Origin: Rhizobium sp. BK251
GTDB lineage: Bacteria; Pseudomonadota; Alphaproteobacteria; Rhizobiales; Rhizobiaceae
DNA length: 64,000 nt
Assembly: GCF_004345245.1 (NCBI RefSeq)
Contig: NZ_SLUQ01000003.1
Location: 372,001-436,000, forward strand
Direction of reading: 5' to 3'
The notes under the pieces were generated by a model. That model was not told the DNA's origin. It worked only from the letters and a program-made list of their open reading frames with translations, and ran no database searches. Below are positions 27,793 through 35,875 of this stretch, one piece after another. Each line of letters starts with the position of its first letter. Position 1 is the stretch's first letter. Position numbers and translations under genes: made by a program.

Positions 27793-29247
27793 ATGACTAC
27801 AGTTCAAACGACCGAAAACCGGGAGGGCGTCGAAAGCGGGCGCCAGGCCCGTATCGTCGCATTGGTCGTGGCGGTCTCCTTCTTCATGCAGATCCTCGAC
27901 GGCACGATCGTCGCAACTTCCCTGCCGCAGATGGCCCAGAGCTTCGGCGTGCAGCCGGTTGCAATGAGCATCGGCATCACCGTCTACATGCTGACGACTG
28001 CCGCGTTCATTCCGCTCTCCGGATGGCTCGGCGATCGGTTCGGGGCGCGTAACGTCTTTCTGTGCTCGATTGCAATCTTCACCCTGTCCTCGCTCTTCTG
28101 CGGGCTCTCGGGCAGCCTTGCCGAGTTCATCGCGGCTCGCGCCGTGCAGGGTATCGGCGGCGCGCTCATGACGCCGGTCGGGCGCATCATCGTCCTCAAG
28201 AACGCCCGCAAATCAGAGCTCGTCCATGCAATCGCGCTCATCACATGGCCGGCACTCACCGCCCCCGTGGTCGGCCCGATCCTCGGCAGCTTCATTACAA
28301 CCTATCTCACCTGGCACTGGAACTTTCTGATCAACATTCCGATCGGCATCATAGGCATGGGACTCGTTCTCCGCTTCGTGCCGATCCAACGGGAGGATAG
28401 CACTGCAAGCCTGGACGTCCGCGGCTTCCTGCTCTCGGCGGCCGGAATGACCCTGCTGCTTGCCGGGCTCGAAATGTTCGTGCAGGCGAGCTCCTGGCTC
28501 GTCGCCGCAATCCTGCTTTGTTTGGCAGGCGTGGTTTTTGCCGTCCTCGCCACTCGCCATTTCCTCACGGCCGAGCATCCGCTGCTCGATCTTTCCGCCT
28601 TCAGAATCCAGACCTTTTCCATGTCGACCCTCTCGGCCGGAACGGCAAACCGCATCTCCATCAATGCAACGCCATTCCTGCTGCCGCTGCTCTTCCAGGT
28701 CGCGTTCGGCGCCAATGCAATCACCGCTGGCACCTATCTTCTTGTCTACTTCGCCGGCAATCTCGGCATGAAGACGGTCACGACGCCCCTCCTGCGCATG
28801 TTCGGGTTTCGCGTCGTACTGGTCCTTAACGGGCTGATATCGGCGCTCGCGATCGCCGCCTGCGGGCTGCTTTCACCACAAACGCCCGAGGTGATCACGT
28901 TCGCTCTTCTCTTCGTCGCCGGCCTTTCACGCTCGATGCAATTCACGGCGCTCAACACGCTGGCATTCGCCGATATTCACGCTGCCCAGCGAAGCTCGGC
29001 CTCTACTCTCTCCAGCATGCTGCAGCAGATTTCGATGCTGCTTGGCGTTGCCGTGGCGGCCGCGGTTCTCAATGTCACGCGCCTCGTGCGGGGCGACGAG
29101 CTCGCAGCTCTTACCGACTTCCGCGCGGCTTTCTTCGTCATCGGTGCGATCGGTGCGATATCCGCCATCCGTTTCCTGCAGCTTCCTGCCCAAGCGGGCG
29201 CCGAGGTTTCCGGTCACGCGCCCCGCTCTGAACGATCGCGCGGCTAA
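27793..29247 (+). CDS. MFS multidrug exporter, DHA2 (EmrB/QacA) type
   Basis: 484 residues, 14 predicted TM helices. Motif A is SGWLGDRFGARNVFL and motif D1 is in MQILDGTIVATSLPQM with the conserved Asp. Motif C-like GPILGSFITTYLTWHWNFLI follows. It is intact, unlike the homologous gene at 4113-5668. It has no hlyD partner beside it, and the gene upstream is the small exported protein. Substrate unknown. Confidence 0.88.
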   Translation: MTTVQTTENREGVESGRQARIVALVVAVSFFMQILDGTIVATSLPQMAQSFGVQPVAMSIGITVYMLTTAAFIPLSGWLGDRFGARNVFLCSIAIFTLSSLFCGLSGSLAEFIAARAVQGIGGALMTPVGRIIVLKNARKSELVHAIALITWPALTAPVVGPILGSFITTYLTWHWNFLINIPIGIIGMGLVLRFVPIQREDSTASLDVRGFLLSAAGMTLLLAGLEMFVQASSWLVAAILLCLAGVVFAVLATRHFLTAEHPLLDLSAFRIQTFSMSTLSAGTANRISINATPFLLPLLFQVAFGANAITAGTYLLVYFAGNLGMKTVTTPLLRMFGFRVVLVLNGLISALAIAACGLLSPQTPEVITFALLFVAGLSRSMQFTALNTLAFADIHAAQRSSASTLSSMLQQISMLLGVAVAAAVLNVTRLVRGDELAALTDFRAAFFVIGAIGAISAIRFLQLPAQAGAEVSGHAPRSERSRG

Positions 29248-29263
29248 AAAATCGTCTCCCACC

Positions 29264-29288
29264 GGAACCTGCTGCCTCTTCATGCGTT
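29264..29288 (+). promoter_or_regulatory. EcfG/RpoE2-type general stress promoter
   Basis: GGAAC (29264-29268), a 16-base spacer and CGTT (29285-29288) match the alphaproteobacterial general-stress sigma consensus GGAAC-N16/17-CGTT exactly. It lies about 80 bases upstream of the CHASE3 kinase gene, giving a leader of about 70 bases, and would place the three-gene signalling operon in the general stress regulon. Confidence 0.7.
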
Positions 29289-29368
29289 GGTGACTCTGGC
29301 GGGGTTTGCGCAAATTGCGAAGATCGCGGGCATCTTAATCGGCGCGTCGGAGGGCGGCGGCCGGCAGC

Positions 29369-30880
29369 ATGGATTTTATTGCCGCTATGAGTCGTGGTCA
29401 TCGGTCGCTTTTCAGGTCTGTTCCTTTCATTCTTACGGCCGGCGCCATCATCTTGCTCGGTATCGTGCTTGGCGCCCTCTATTTCACCACGCAGGCCGCT
29501 CGCGAATCGGAAGCCGCCGTTCGCGCCAGCCGGCTCAATCTGCGCGTCCTCAAGCTGCTGAGTGCCGTGCAAGATGCCGAGACGGGCCAGCGCGGCTATC
29601 TGATCACGGGCGAGGAGCGCTATCTCAAACCCTTCGAGGAGTCGGTCAGCACCATTTCATCCGAGGCGAAGTCGATGGCGCCAGCCCTTGTCGATATCGG
29701 CGTTCAGAAGACGACGATCGACGAGCTCGAGGAACTGCTGACCAAGAAGCTCGACGAGATGACTCGGACGATCGCGCTTCAGAAGCAAGGCGATACGACC
29801 GGCGCGACCGAGCTGGTGAGAAGCAACCTTGGCATCAACTACATGGACCGCATTCGACAAATCGTCGATGACATACAGCAGCGCGGAATATCGGAATCGG
29901 CGAGACATGTTTCGGCATTGCGGGCATCGACCACCTGGCTCTCCACGTTCATTTCCTTCAGCGCTGCGCTGCTCGTGCTCCTCTCGGCCGGCGCAATCAA
30001 GCTCAGCCTCGACCGGACGCGCGAGATCGACAAGGCCCGACGCGAGCTCGCATTCGCGAACGAGACGCTGGAAGAGAGGGTGACGGAGCGAACGCGCAGC
30101 CTCCAGCAGGCCAACAACGAATTGCAGAGCTATGCCTATATCGTCGGCCACGACCTGCGAGCACCGCTTGTCAATATCGTGGGCTTTACCGAGGAACTCG
30201 AGCGAGCCGGCAACATCTTCAAGGAATATCTTCGGAGAACCGAGGATAGTGCGGCGAGCACGGACCGCAGAGCGGCGACGGAGGCGGTGGAGTCGGACAT
30301 TCCGGAGGCTCTGGGCTTTATCCGCTCCTCGACGCAACGCATGGACAATCTCATCAACCAGATATTGCTCGTCGCGCGCGCCGGGAAGCGAGAGCTTTTG
30401 TCCCAGCCGGTGCGAATACGAAGCGTCGTTGACGATGCCCTCGCGACGCTGAAGCATGGTCTGGACGAGACCGGCATTTCCGTCAAAATCGGCGAGCCGC
30501 TGCCCGAGGTTCTGTCCGACCGGCTTGCACTGCAACAGATTATCAGCAACCTGTTGGACAATGCGGTGAAATACATGGACCCGGCCCGAGAGGGAGAGAT
30601 ATCGGTTCGCGGCTGGCGCAATGGCGGGCGCGTCGTTCTCGAAATCAAGGACAACGGCAGAGGCATTGCCGAGGAAGACCTGGAGCGGATTTTCGAACTC
30701 TTCCGGCGCTCGGGGCGGCAGGACAGGTCAGGCGATGGTGTAGGCCTCGCGCATGTGCGGACGCTTGCGCGGCGCCTAGGCGGCGATGTCGAGGTTCACT
30801 CGGTGTTGGGTGAGGGGACGGCTTTTCAGATCGCGATCGCCGCCGACCTGTCGCAGTTCAAACGGGAAGAAGTAGTATGA
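29369..30880 (+). CDS. CHASE3-domain sensor histidine kinase
   Basis: 503 residues. TM helix at about 21-42, CHASE3 sensor (LSAVQDAETGQRGYLITGEE, about 60-190), second TM at about 190-210 (LSTFISFSAALLVLLSAGAI), then a coiled coil. HisKA follows with the phospho-His in YIVGHDLRAPLVN, and an HATPase domain with N box LDNAVKY, DNGRGIAEEDLERIF and GDGVGLAHVRTLARRLGGDV. It overlaps the next gene by four bases. This phytochrome-like HisKA family often partners single-domain receivers such as the one that follows. Confidence 0.9.
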   Translation: MDFIAAMSRGHRSLFRSVPFILTAGAIILLGIVLGALYFTTQAARESEAAVRASRLNLRVLKLLSAVQDAETGQRGYLITGEERYLKPFEESVSTISSEAKSMAPALVDIGVQKTTIDELEELLTKKLDEMTRTIALQKQGDTTGATELVRSNLGINYMDRIRQIVDDIQQRGISESARHVSALRASTTWLSTFISFSAALLVLLSAGAIKLSLDRTREIDKARRELAFANETLEERVTERTRSLQQANNELQSYAYIVGHDLRAPLVNIVGFTEELERAGNIFKEYLRRTEDSAASTDRRAATEAVESDIPEALGFIRSSTQRMDNLINQILLVARAGKRELLSQPVRIRSVVDDALATLKHGLDETGISVKIGEPLPEVLSDRLALQQIISNLLDNAVKYMDPAREGEISVRGWRNGGRVVLEIKDNGRGIAEEDLERIFELFRRSGRQDRSGDGVGLAHVRTLARRLGGDVEVHSVLGEGTAFQIAIAADLSQFKREEVV

Positions 30881-31323
30881 GCGATGCGGCGGCAGCGGTG
30901 AAGATCGTGATGATCGAGGACGATGTCGGCCACGCGCGTCTGATCGAGAAGAACATCAGGCGGGCCGGGGTCACCAACGAGATTGTTCCCTTCGAGACAG
31001 GCAGCGATGCGCTTGCATATCTTCTCGGTGCGGACGGCGCGGGGGAAGCCTGCCGCGGACAGCAGATCCTCGTCCTCCTCGACCTCAATCTGCCTGATAT
31101 GAGCGGACTGGCTGTTCTGGAGCGGATGAAGGCCAACATCCACACGCGTCGCATCATGGTGATCGTCTTGACGACCACGGATGACCCGCGCGAGATCGCG
31201 CGCTGCTACGATCTCGGCGCCAACGTCTATGTCAGCAAGCCCATGCAATATGATAAGTTCGTGCAGGCAATCCAGCAGCTCGGCATGTTCGTCGCAGTCA
31301 TGAAAATTCCGGAGGCCGAATGA
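30877..31323 (+). CDS. Single-domain response regulator (Rcp1/CheY-like)
   Basis: 148 residues, only a receiver domain. The acidic pair is VMIEDDVGHARLIEKNIRRA, the phosphoacceptor Asp is in VLLDLNLPDMSGL, followed by LTTTDDPREIARCY and the Lys in YVSKPMQYDKF. The insert around GADGAGEACRGQQI is typical of Rcp1-type receivers. ATG overlaps the kinase stop and its own stop overlaps the next gene, so three genes are coupled. It has no output domain, so it probably relays phosphate between the two kinases. Confidence 0.92.
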   Translation: MSDAAAAVKIVMIEDDVGHARLIEKNIRRAGVTNEIVPFETGSDALAYLLGADGAGEACRGQQILVLLDLNLPDMSGLAVLERMKANIHTRRIMVIVLTTTDDPREIARCYDLGANVYVSKPMQYDKFVQAIQQLGMFVAVMKIPEAE

Positions 31324-32378
31324 GCGAGCCCAGCCGCGTCGCGGATCGCCCGATCCGCGTTCTCTATATCGATGATGATCCGGCTCTCGGGGTGCTCATG
31401 CGCAAGGGGCTCGAGCGGCGAGGCTATTTGGTCGAGCTTGCCCCCGATGGAGCAATCGGGCTTGAGCGCCTTGCTCAGGGTGGCGTGGACGTCATCGTCC
31501 TTGATCACTTCTTCAGCGGGGAGACGGGGCTGGATATCCTGCCGCGGATCATCGAGATGGGCGACCATCCGCCGGTGATCTACGCAACCGCCTCGGGCGA
31601 CACATCGATTGCGGTCGCTGCGCTCAAGGCTGGCGCGGACGACTACATCCTGAAGGGCGCCTCCAGCGATGAGCTCGACCTGCTCGTGGCAGCGCTGGAG
31701 CAGGGGCTGGAGAGGGCGCGTTTCCGACGCGAGACCGCGCAATCGCAGGAGGTGATACGCCAACAGAGGGACCACGCCGAACTGTTGCTTGCGGAGGTCA
31801 ATCACCGGATTGCAAACAGTCTCGGGCTCGCCGCAGCGCTGGTTCGCATGCAGGCCTCGATCATGACCGACCAGGTCGCCATCGATGCCCTTCAGGAAAC
31901 GCAGATGCGCATCAATGCGATCGCGGCTGTCCATCGCCGCCTCTATACGAACCGCCGTGTGGGTACGGTCCAGGTCGACGAGTATCTCGGCAGCCTCCTG
32001 GGCGAACTGGAGATCTCGATGCGCGACGAAAAGCGGCCGCATCGTATCAACTTGAAATCGGTGCCGTTCACTATTGCGACCGACAAGGTCATCACGCTCG
32101 GCCTGATCGTCAGCGAACTCGTGACGAACGCATTCAAGTACGCCTATCCGGAGGGCCAGACAGGCGAAGTGCGCGTCATACTGGAACCCGTCGGACAGGA
32201 CCAGATGCGCGTCTCTGTCGAAGATGACGGCATCGGTTTCGATCACGCCAAGCCCCCAAAGGGGACCGGCCTGGGTGGCAAGATATTGACCGCGATGGCA
32301 GGCAGCTTGAAATCGGAAATCAACTATGATGCCGATCATCAGGGAACACGCGCCGTCTTCACCTTCGCGCTGGATTGA
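31320..32378 (+). CDS. Receiver-HisKA_2 hybrid histidine kinase
   Basis: 352 residues. An N-terminal receiver (RVLYIDDDPALGVLM; Asp in VIVLDHFFSGETGL; Lys in YILKGASSDEL) is joined by a coiled coil to a HisKA_2 dimerisation domain (LLLAEVNHRIANSLGLAAAL, His phosphosite) and an HATPase domain (LVTNAFKYAYPEG, DDGIGFD, GTGLGGKILTAMA). HisKA_2/HWE kinases in Alphaproteobacteria often feed PhyR of the general stress response. With the EcfG-type promoter upstream, feedback into that pathway is plausible. Confidence 0.88.
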   Translation: MSEPSRVADRPIRVLYIDDDPALGVLMRKGLERRGYLVELAPDGAIGLERLAQGGVDVIVLDHFFSGETGLDILPRIIEMGDHPPVIYATASGDTSIAVAALKAGADDYILKGASSDELDLLVAALEQGLERARFRRETAQSQEVIRQQRDHAELLLAEVNHRIANSLGLAAALVRMQASIMTDQVAIDALQETQMRINAIAAVHRRLYTNRRVGTVQVDEYLGSLLGELEISMRDEKRPHRINLKSVPFTIATDKVITLGLIVSELVTNAFKYAYPEGQTGEVRVILEPVGQDQMRVSVEDDGIGFDHAKPPKGTGLGGKILTAMAGSLKSEINYDADHQGTRAVFTFALD

Positions 32379-32411
32379 TCGGGTTGGCGGAGAGCCGCCA
32401 CAGGGGGACAT

Positions 32412-32972
32412 ATGCGGGAGAACAAGCCTATCTGTGGGCCGGAAGAGGTCTTTTCCTTCTGGTTCCAAGTCTGCTCGCGCGAGGACTGGTTTCGCTCCTC
32501 TGCAGAACTCGACCGGGAGATTGGTAGGCGTTTCCAGGATACGCACCGCATACTCGCTGGTGCCGTCCCCGAGGCATGGCGCCGGAGCCCGGAGAGCATG
32601 CTTTCCGCGGTCATCCTCTTCGACCAGTTCCCGCGCAACATATATCGAGGCACACCGCTTGCATTCGCCACTGACGGCTTGGCCCTGCGGGAGGCGAAGG
32701 CTGCTCTTGAACAAGGCGCCGATCTTGCGGTACCGCAGCATTGCCGGGCATTCTTCTACATGCCGTTCGAGCATTCCGAGGATATCGCCGAGCAGGAAAG
32801 GTCGGTCGAATTGTTCGGGGCGTTGGGCGATGAAGAGTATCTCGATTTCGCCGAGCGCCACAGGGATGTTATTGCCCGGTACGGGCGATTTCCCCACCGC
32901 AATGCGATCCTCGGGCGGCTATCTACGGCGGAGGAGCTTGAGTATATTTCAAGGCCGGGCTCCGGATTTTGA
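32412..32972 (+). CDS. DUF924 family protein
   Basis: 186 residues. The family pattern is clear: VFSFWFQVCSREDWFRSSAE, LFDQFPRNIYRGTPLAFATD and RAFFYMPFEHSEDIAEQERS, then RHRDVIARYGRFPHRNAILG. It is a soluble all-helical protein, TPR-like, with no established biochemical role. It lies 33 bases after the kinase operon with a GGGGA ribosome site and may be co-transcribed. Confidence 0.9.
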   Translation: MRENKPICGPEEVFSFWFQVCSREDWFRSSAELDREIGRRFQDTHRILAGAVPEAWRRSPESMLSAVILFDQFPRNIYRGTPLAFATDGLALREAKAALEQGADLAVPQHCRAFFYMPFEHSEDIAEQERSVELFGALGDEEYLDFAERHRDVIARYGRFPHRNAILGRLSTAEELEYISRPGSGF

Positions 32973-33063
32973 CCCAGACTTCAGGTCGCCCGCCTTTCTG
33001 TCGCCTTTCTTTGCGATAAAAGCACAGAGCTAATATCGACGATGCGAATCCAGCGGGGGCATT

Positions 33064-35601
33064 TTGCGGCTGAACCTCCTTCTACTTCGGACGATTGTTA
33101 CGCTCGCGCTGTTCGCCGCCGGCGGGCAACTGCAGGGCAGTGTGGCCTTTGCGCAGGCGCAGCAGCCAGCGCAGACCGATCAGGCACCGCTCGCCAATAG
33201 CGCGCTCGATCAGGCCACGAAGGACCTTGAGAAGGCGAAGTCGACCTTTGCCGCGCTTCAAGAGAACGTGCAGAACAGCGCAGACGATGACGACGCGTTG
33301 GTCAAGTTTGCCGCGAGCGCCGACGAACTCGGTCGGTCCCTCGGTGGCATATCCGCGAATTTCGCACCGCGGCTGGAGCAGATCAAAAACAGGCTCGCGG
33401 AGTTGGGCGAGCCGCCGAAAGACGGACAGCCTCCTGAGGCGGACATCGTTACCAAGGAACGCAATGCGCTGACCGCTGAGCGCGCCCAGATCAATGTCGT
33501 CACGGGCGACGTGGAGAATCTCACGGGTGCGGTCGGCAAACTAACGAACCAGATTGCCCAGATGCGGCGGCAGCTTTTCGCCGATACGCTGCTCAGGCGC
33601 TCTGATGTATCCTTCTCGGTGCTCGGCGAGGCGGCGAGCACGTTTGCCGTCGAAGTAACGGAATTCAAGGATGCGCTCGCGAGCTGGCTGACTTTCGTTT
33701 GGAAGTTCAAACGTTTTCCGCTTTTCGCTGCTATTTTTCTTTCGTGTGCATCCGCACTCATTCTCCTCTCCGTCAGCTACCGGTTGTTCGGCTCCTATCT
33801 CCGGCGCGACGAGGCCATCGAAGAACCGTCCTATATCAGCCGACTTTCGATCGCCTTCTGGTCGACGGTCATTCGGACGATGGCGCTCGCGGCGCTGCTG
33901 GTCACTTCCTATTTCTTCCTCCAGAGCTTCAATGTTCTGAGGCCGGATATCGCGCCGATAATCGGTGCACTCTTCGGGGCGATCGGGCTGATCTATTTTG
34001 TCGGCCGTTTCACGAACGCGGTTTTCGCACCGCGCGAGCCGCATTGGCGTCTCGTGAAGCTCTCCAACCTGGGTGCGCGGTCAATCGGCGCGTGCCTGGT
34101 TGCGATGGCAATCGTCAATGCGCTGGATTACTTCTTCGGAAGCATTAGCGAGGCCATGGGCTCGCCGCTCGTGCTGACAGTCGTCAAGAGCCTCATCGCG
34201 GCCCTCATCATCGGCCTCATTCTCATCGCAGCATCCTTTGGCAAGCCGATGCTGGCCCGCGACGGAAATCCCGATTCGCCGGGCAGGCGCTGGCCGCGCG
34301 GCATGGCCATCATCCTGCGCGTCCTCGGCGCCGGTCTGATCATCACGGCGCTTTCGGGCTATGTCGGTCTTGCGCGCTTCGTGGCAACGCAGCTCATCAT
34401 CACCGGCGCTATAGCCGTTACGATGTATATCGGCCTTCTTTCCGGCAAGGCGGTTTCGCGGCAGGAGGATTTCGGAGAAAGTCTTCTCGGCGGCTTCCTG
34501 CGCAAACGGCTGAAGCTCGGACCTGTCGCTGTCGACCAGGCGGGGCTGGTGGCCGGTCTCTGCATCTATGCCGTGGCACTCTTGACCGGTGTGCCACTCA
34601 TCCTGCTGCTCTGGGGATTCCACGTCCAGGACCTGCAGTTGATCGCCTATCGCCTCTTCACCGAGGTGAGGCTCGGCGGCATCAGTATCTCGCTCCTCGG
34701 CATCTTTACTGGCATCCTCCTCTTTGCCGGCGGCTATCTTGCGACGCGCTGGCTGCAGCGCTGGCTGGACGGCACCGTCATGGCCCGCAGCCACGTCGAC
34801 CTCGGTGTGCGCAACTCCGTCAAGACGGGCATTGGCTATCTTGGCGTCGGCGTCGCAGCAATCTTTGCCGTCTCGGCAGCCGGGATCGATCTTTCAAGCC
34901 TGGCGCTCGTCGCAAGCGCGCTCTCAGTCGGTATCGGTTTCGGGTTGCAGAACATCGTCTCGAACTTCGTTTCGGGTCTCATCCTGCTCGTCGAACGCCC
35001 CTTCAAGGTCGGTGACCACATCATCTCCGGCACGGCCGAAGGCATCGTGAAGAGGATCTCGGTGCGGGCCACCGAAATCGAGACCTTCCGCAAGCAGTCG
35101 ATCATCGTGCCGAATTCCGAGCTCATAAATGCCTCCGTCGGCAACTGGACTCATCGCAACAAGATGGGCCGGTCGGAGATCCCCGTCTCTGTTGCCTACC
35201 ATACAAACCCGCAGAAGGTCATCGACATCCTGCTGGAGCTGGTGAACGACGTGCCGCTCGTTCTTCGAAATCCGGACCCCCACGTCGAATTCCTGCGCTT
35301 CGGGACCTATTCGCTGGACTTCGAGCTGCGCTTCTTCCTTGCCGACATGGGCGACGGCCTGACGGTGCGAAACAACCTGCGGATGGCGATCCTGCGGCGC
35401 TTCCAGGAGGAGGGGATAGATATCCCGTTGCCGCAAAGCGACCTCACCATCCATCGGCAGGCCGATGCCGCCGCCGCTGCCCTCGGGTCAGGCAAGCCTG
35501 CAGCCCGGGCGGACAACGCCGAGGAGCCTGAGGCGAAGGCCGACGACGATCGGGTCCGCCCGTTGCGTAGCAAAGTCTCGGACGCGAGCGTCAAGAAATA
35601 A
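33064..35601 (+). CDS. Mechanosensitive channel of the MscS superfamily with DUF3772 domain
   Basis: 845 residues. A signal peptide (about 1-31, ending SVAFAQ) leads to a periplasmic helical/DUF3772 region (about 40-210). About ten TM helices and the MscS core follow at about 590-800: TM3-like LALVASALSVGIGFGLQNIV, then VERPFKVGDHIISGTAEGIV and VPNSELINASVGNWTH. An acidic, charged tail ends the protein. Such channels release solutes on hypo-osmotic shock, and the betaine import genes in this window would raise osmolyte load. The start is TTG at 33064 after GCGGGGGC; no upstream ATG fits. Confidence 0.9.
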   Translation: MRLNLLLLRTIVTLALFAAGGQLQGSVAFAQAQQPAQTDQAPLANSALDQATKDLEKAKSTFAALQENVQNSADDDDALVKFAASADELGRSLGGISANFAPRLEQIKNRLAELGEPPKDGQPPEADIVTKERNALTAERAQINVVTGDVENLTGAVGKLTNQIAQMRRQLFADTLLRRSDVSFSVLGEAASTFAVEVTEFKDALASWLTFVWKFKRFPLFAAIFLSCASALILLSVSYRLFGSYLRRDEAIEEPSYISRLSIAFWSTVIRTMALAALLVTSYFFLQSFNVLRPDIAPIIGALFGAIGLIYFVGRFTNAVFAPREPHWRLVKLSNLGARSIGACLVAMAIVNALDYFFGSISEAMGSPLVLTVVKSLIAALIIGLILIAASFGKPMLARDGNPDSPGRRWPRGMAIILRVLGAGLIITALSGYVGLARFVATQLIITGAIAVTMYIGLLSGKAVSRQEDFGESLLGGFLRKRLKLGPVAVDQAGLVAGLCIYAVALLTGVPLILLLWGFHVQDLQLIAYRLFTEVRLGGISISLLGIFTGILLFAGGYLATRWLQRWLDGTVMARSHVDLGVRNSVKTGIGYLGVGVAAIFAVSAAGIDLSSLALVASALSVGIGFGLQNIVSNFVSGLILLVERPFKVGDHIISGTAEGIVKRISVRATEIETFRKQSIIVPNSELINASVGNWTHRNKMGRSEIPVSVAYHTNPQKVIDILLELVNDVPLVLRNPDPHVEFLRFGTYSLDFELRFFLADMGDGLTVRNNLRMAILRRFQEEGIDIPLPQSDLTIHRQADAAAAALGSGKPAARADNAEEPEAKADDDRVRPLRSKVSDASVKK

Positions 35602-35618
35602 GGTCCGAAGCGTCACTT

Positions 35619-35660
35619 GGCGCCGGCAATGCGACGGCCGCGAGAAATGCGGCCGGCGCC
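35619..35660. repeat. GC-rich hairpin with two alternative stems after the mscS gene
   Basis: GGCGCCGGC (35619-35627) pairs perfectly with GCCGGCGCC (35652-35660). Inside, GGCCGC (35636-35641) pairs with GCGGCC (35649-35654) around the loop GAGAAAT, using part of the same right arm, so the two stems are mutually exclusive or nested with a shift. No U-run follows. It begins 18 bases after the channel stop codon. A Rho-assisted terminator or a repeat-derived 3' stem is likely. Confidence 0.5.
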
Positions 35661-35875
35661 CAATCCCCACGTTTTCAGACACCGTCTTGAGGCACCCGAA
35701 GGCGAAAGCTGGGCCTCGATCATTTTCAGACTTGTCTATCGCACCGCCGTCGCGGCAAGCTTGCCCCATGTCGTAATCAGGCGTTTGGCGGATTGGCCGG
35801 AATTGCATAGTCCGTCGCAGTGATGATTTTTCCGGCCGGGCCGGACAACTCCGTCGAGAAGAGGGTGATCTTTCC

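Noticed and set aside
32340..32372. GGAAC upstream of the DUF924 gene as a second stress promoter.
   Set aside because: No CGTT at 16 or 17 bases distance.
31227..32897. Long minus-strand open frame (over 550 codons) opposite the hybrid kinase.
   Set aside because: It is antisense to well-defined receiver, HisKA_2 and DUF924 genes, has no family pattern, and results from high-GC third-position bias.
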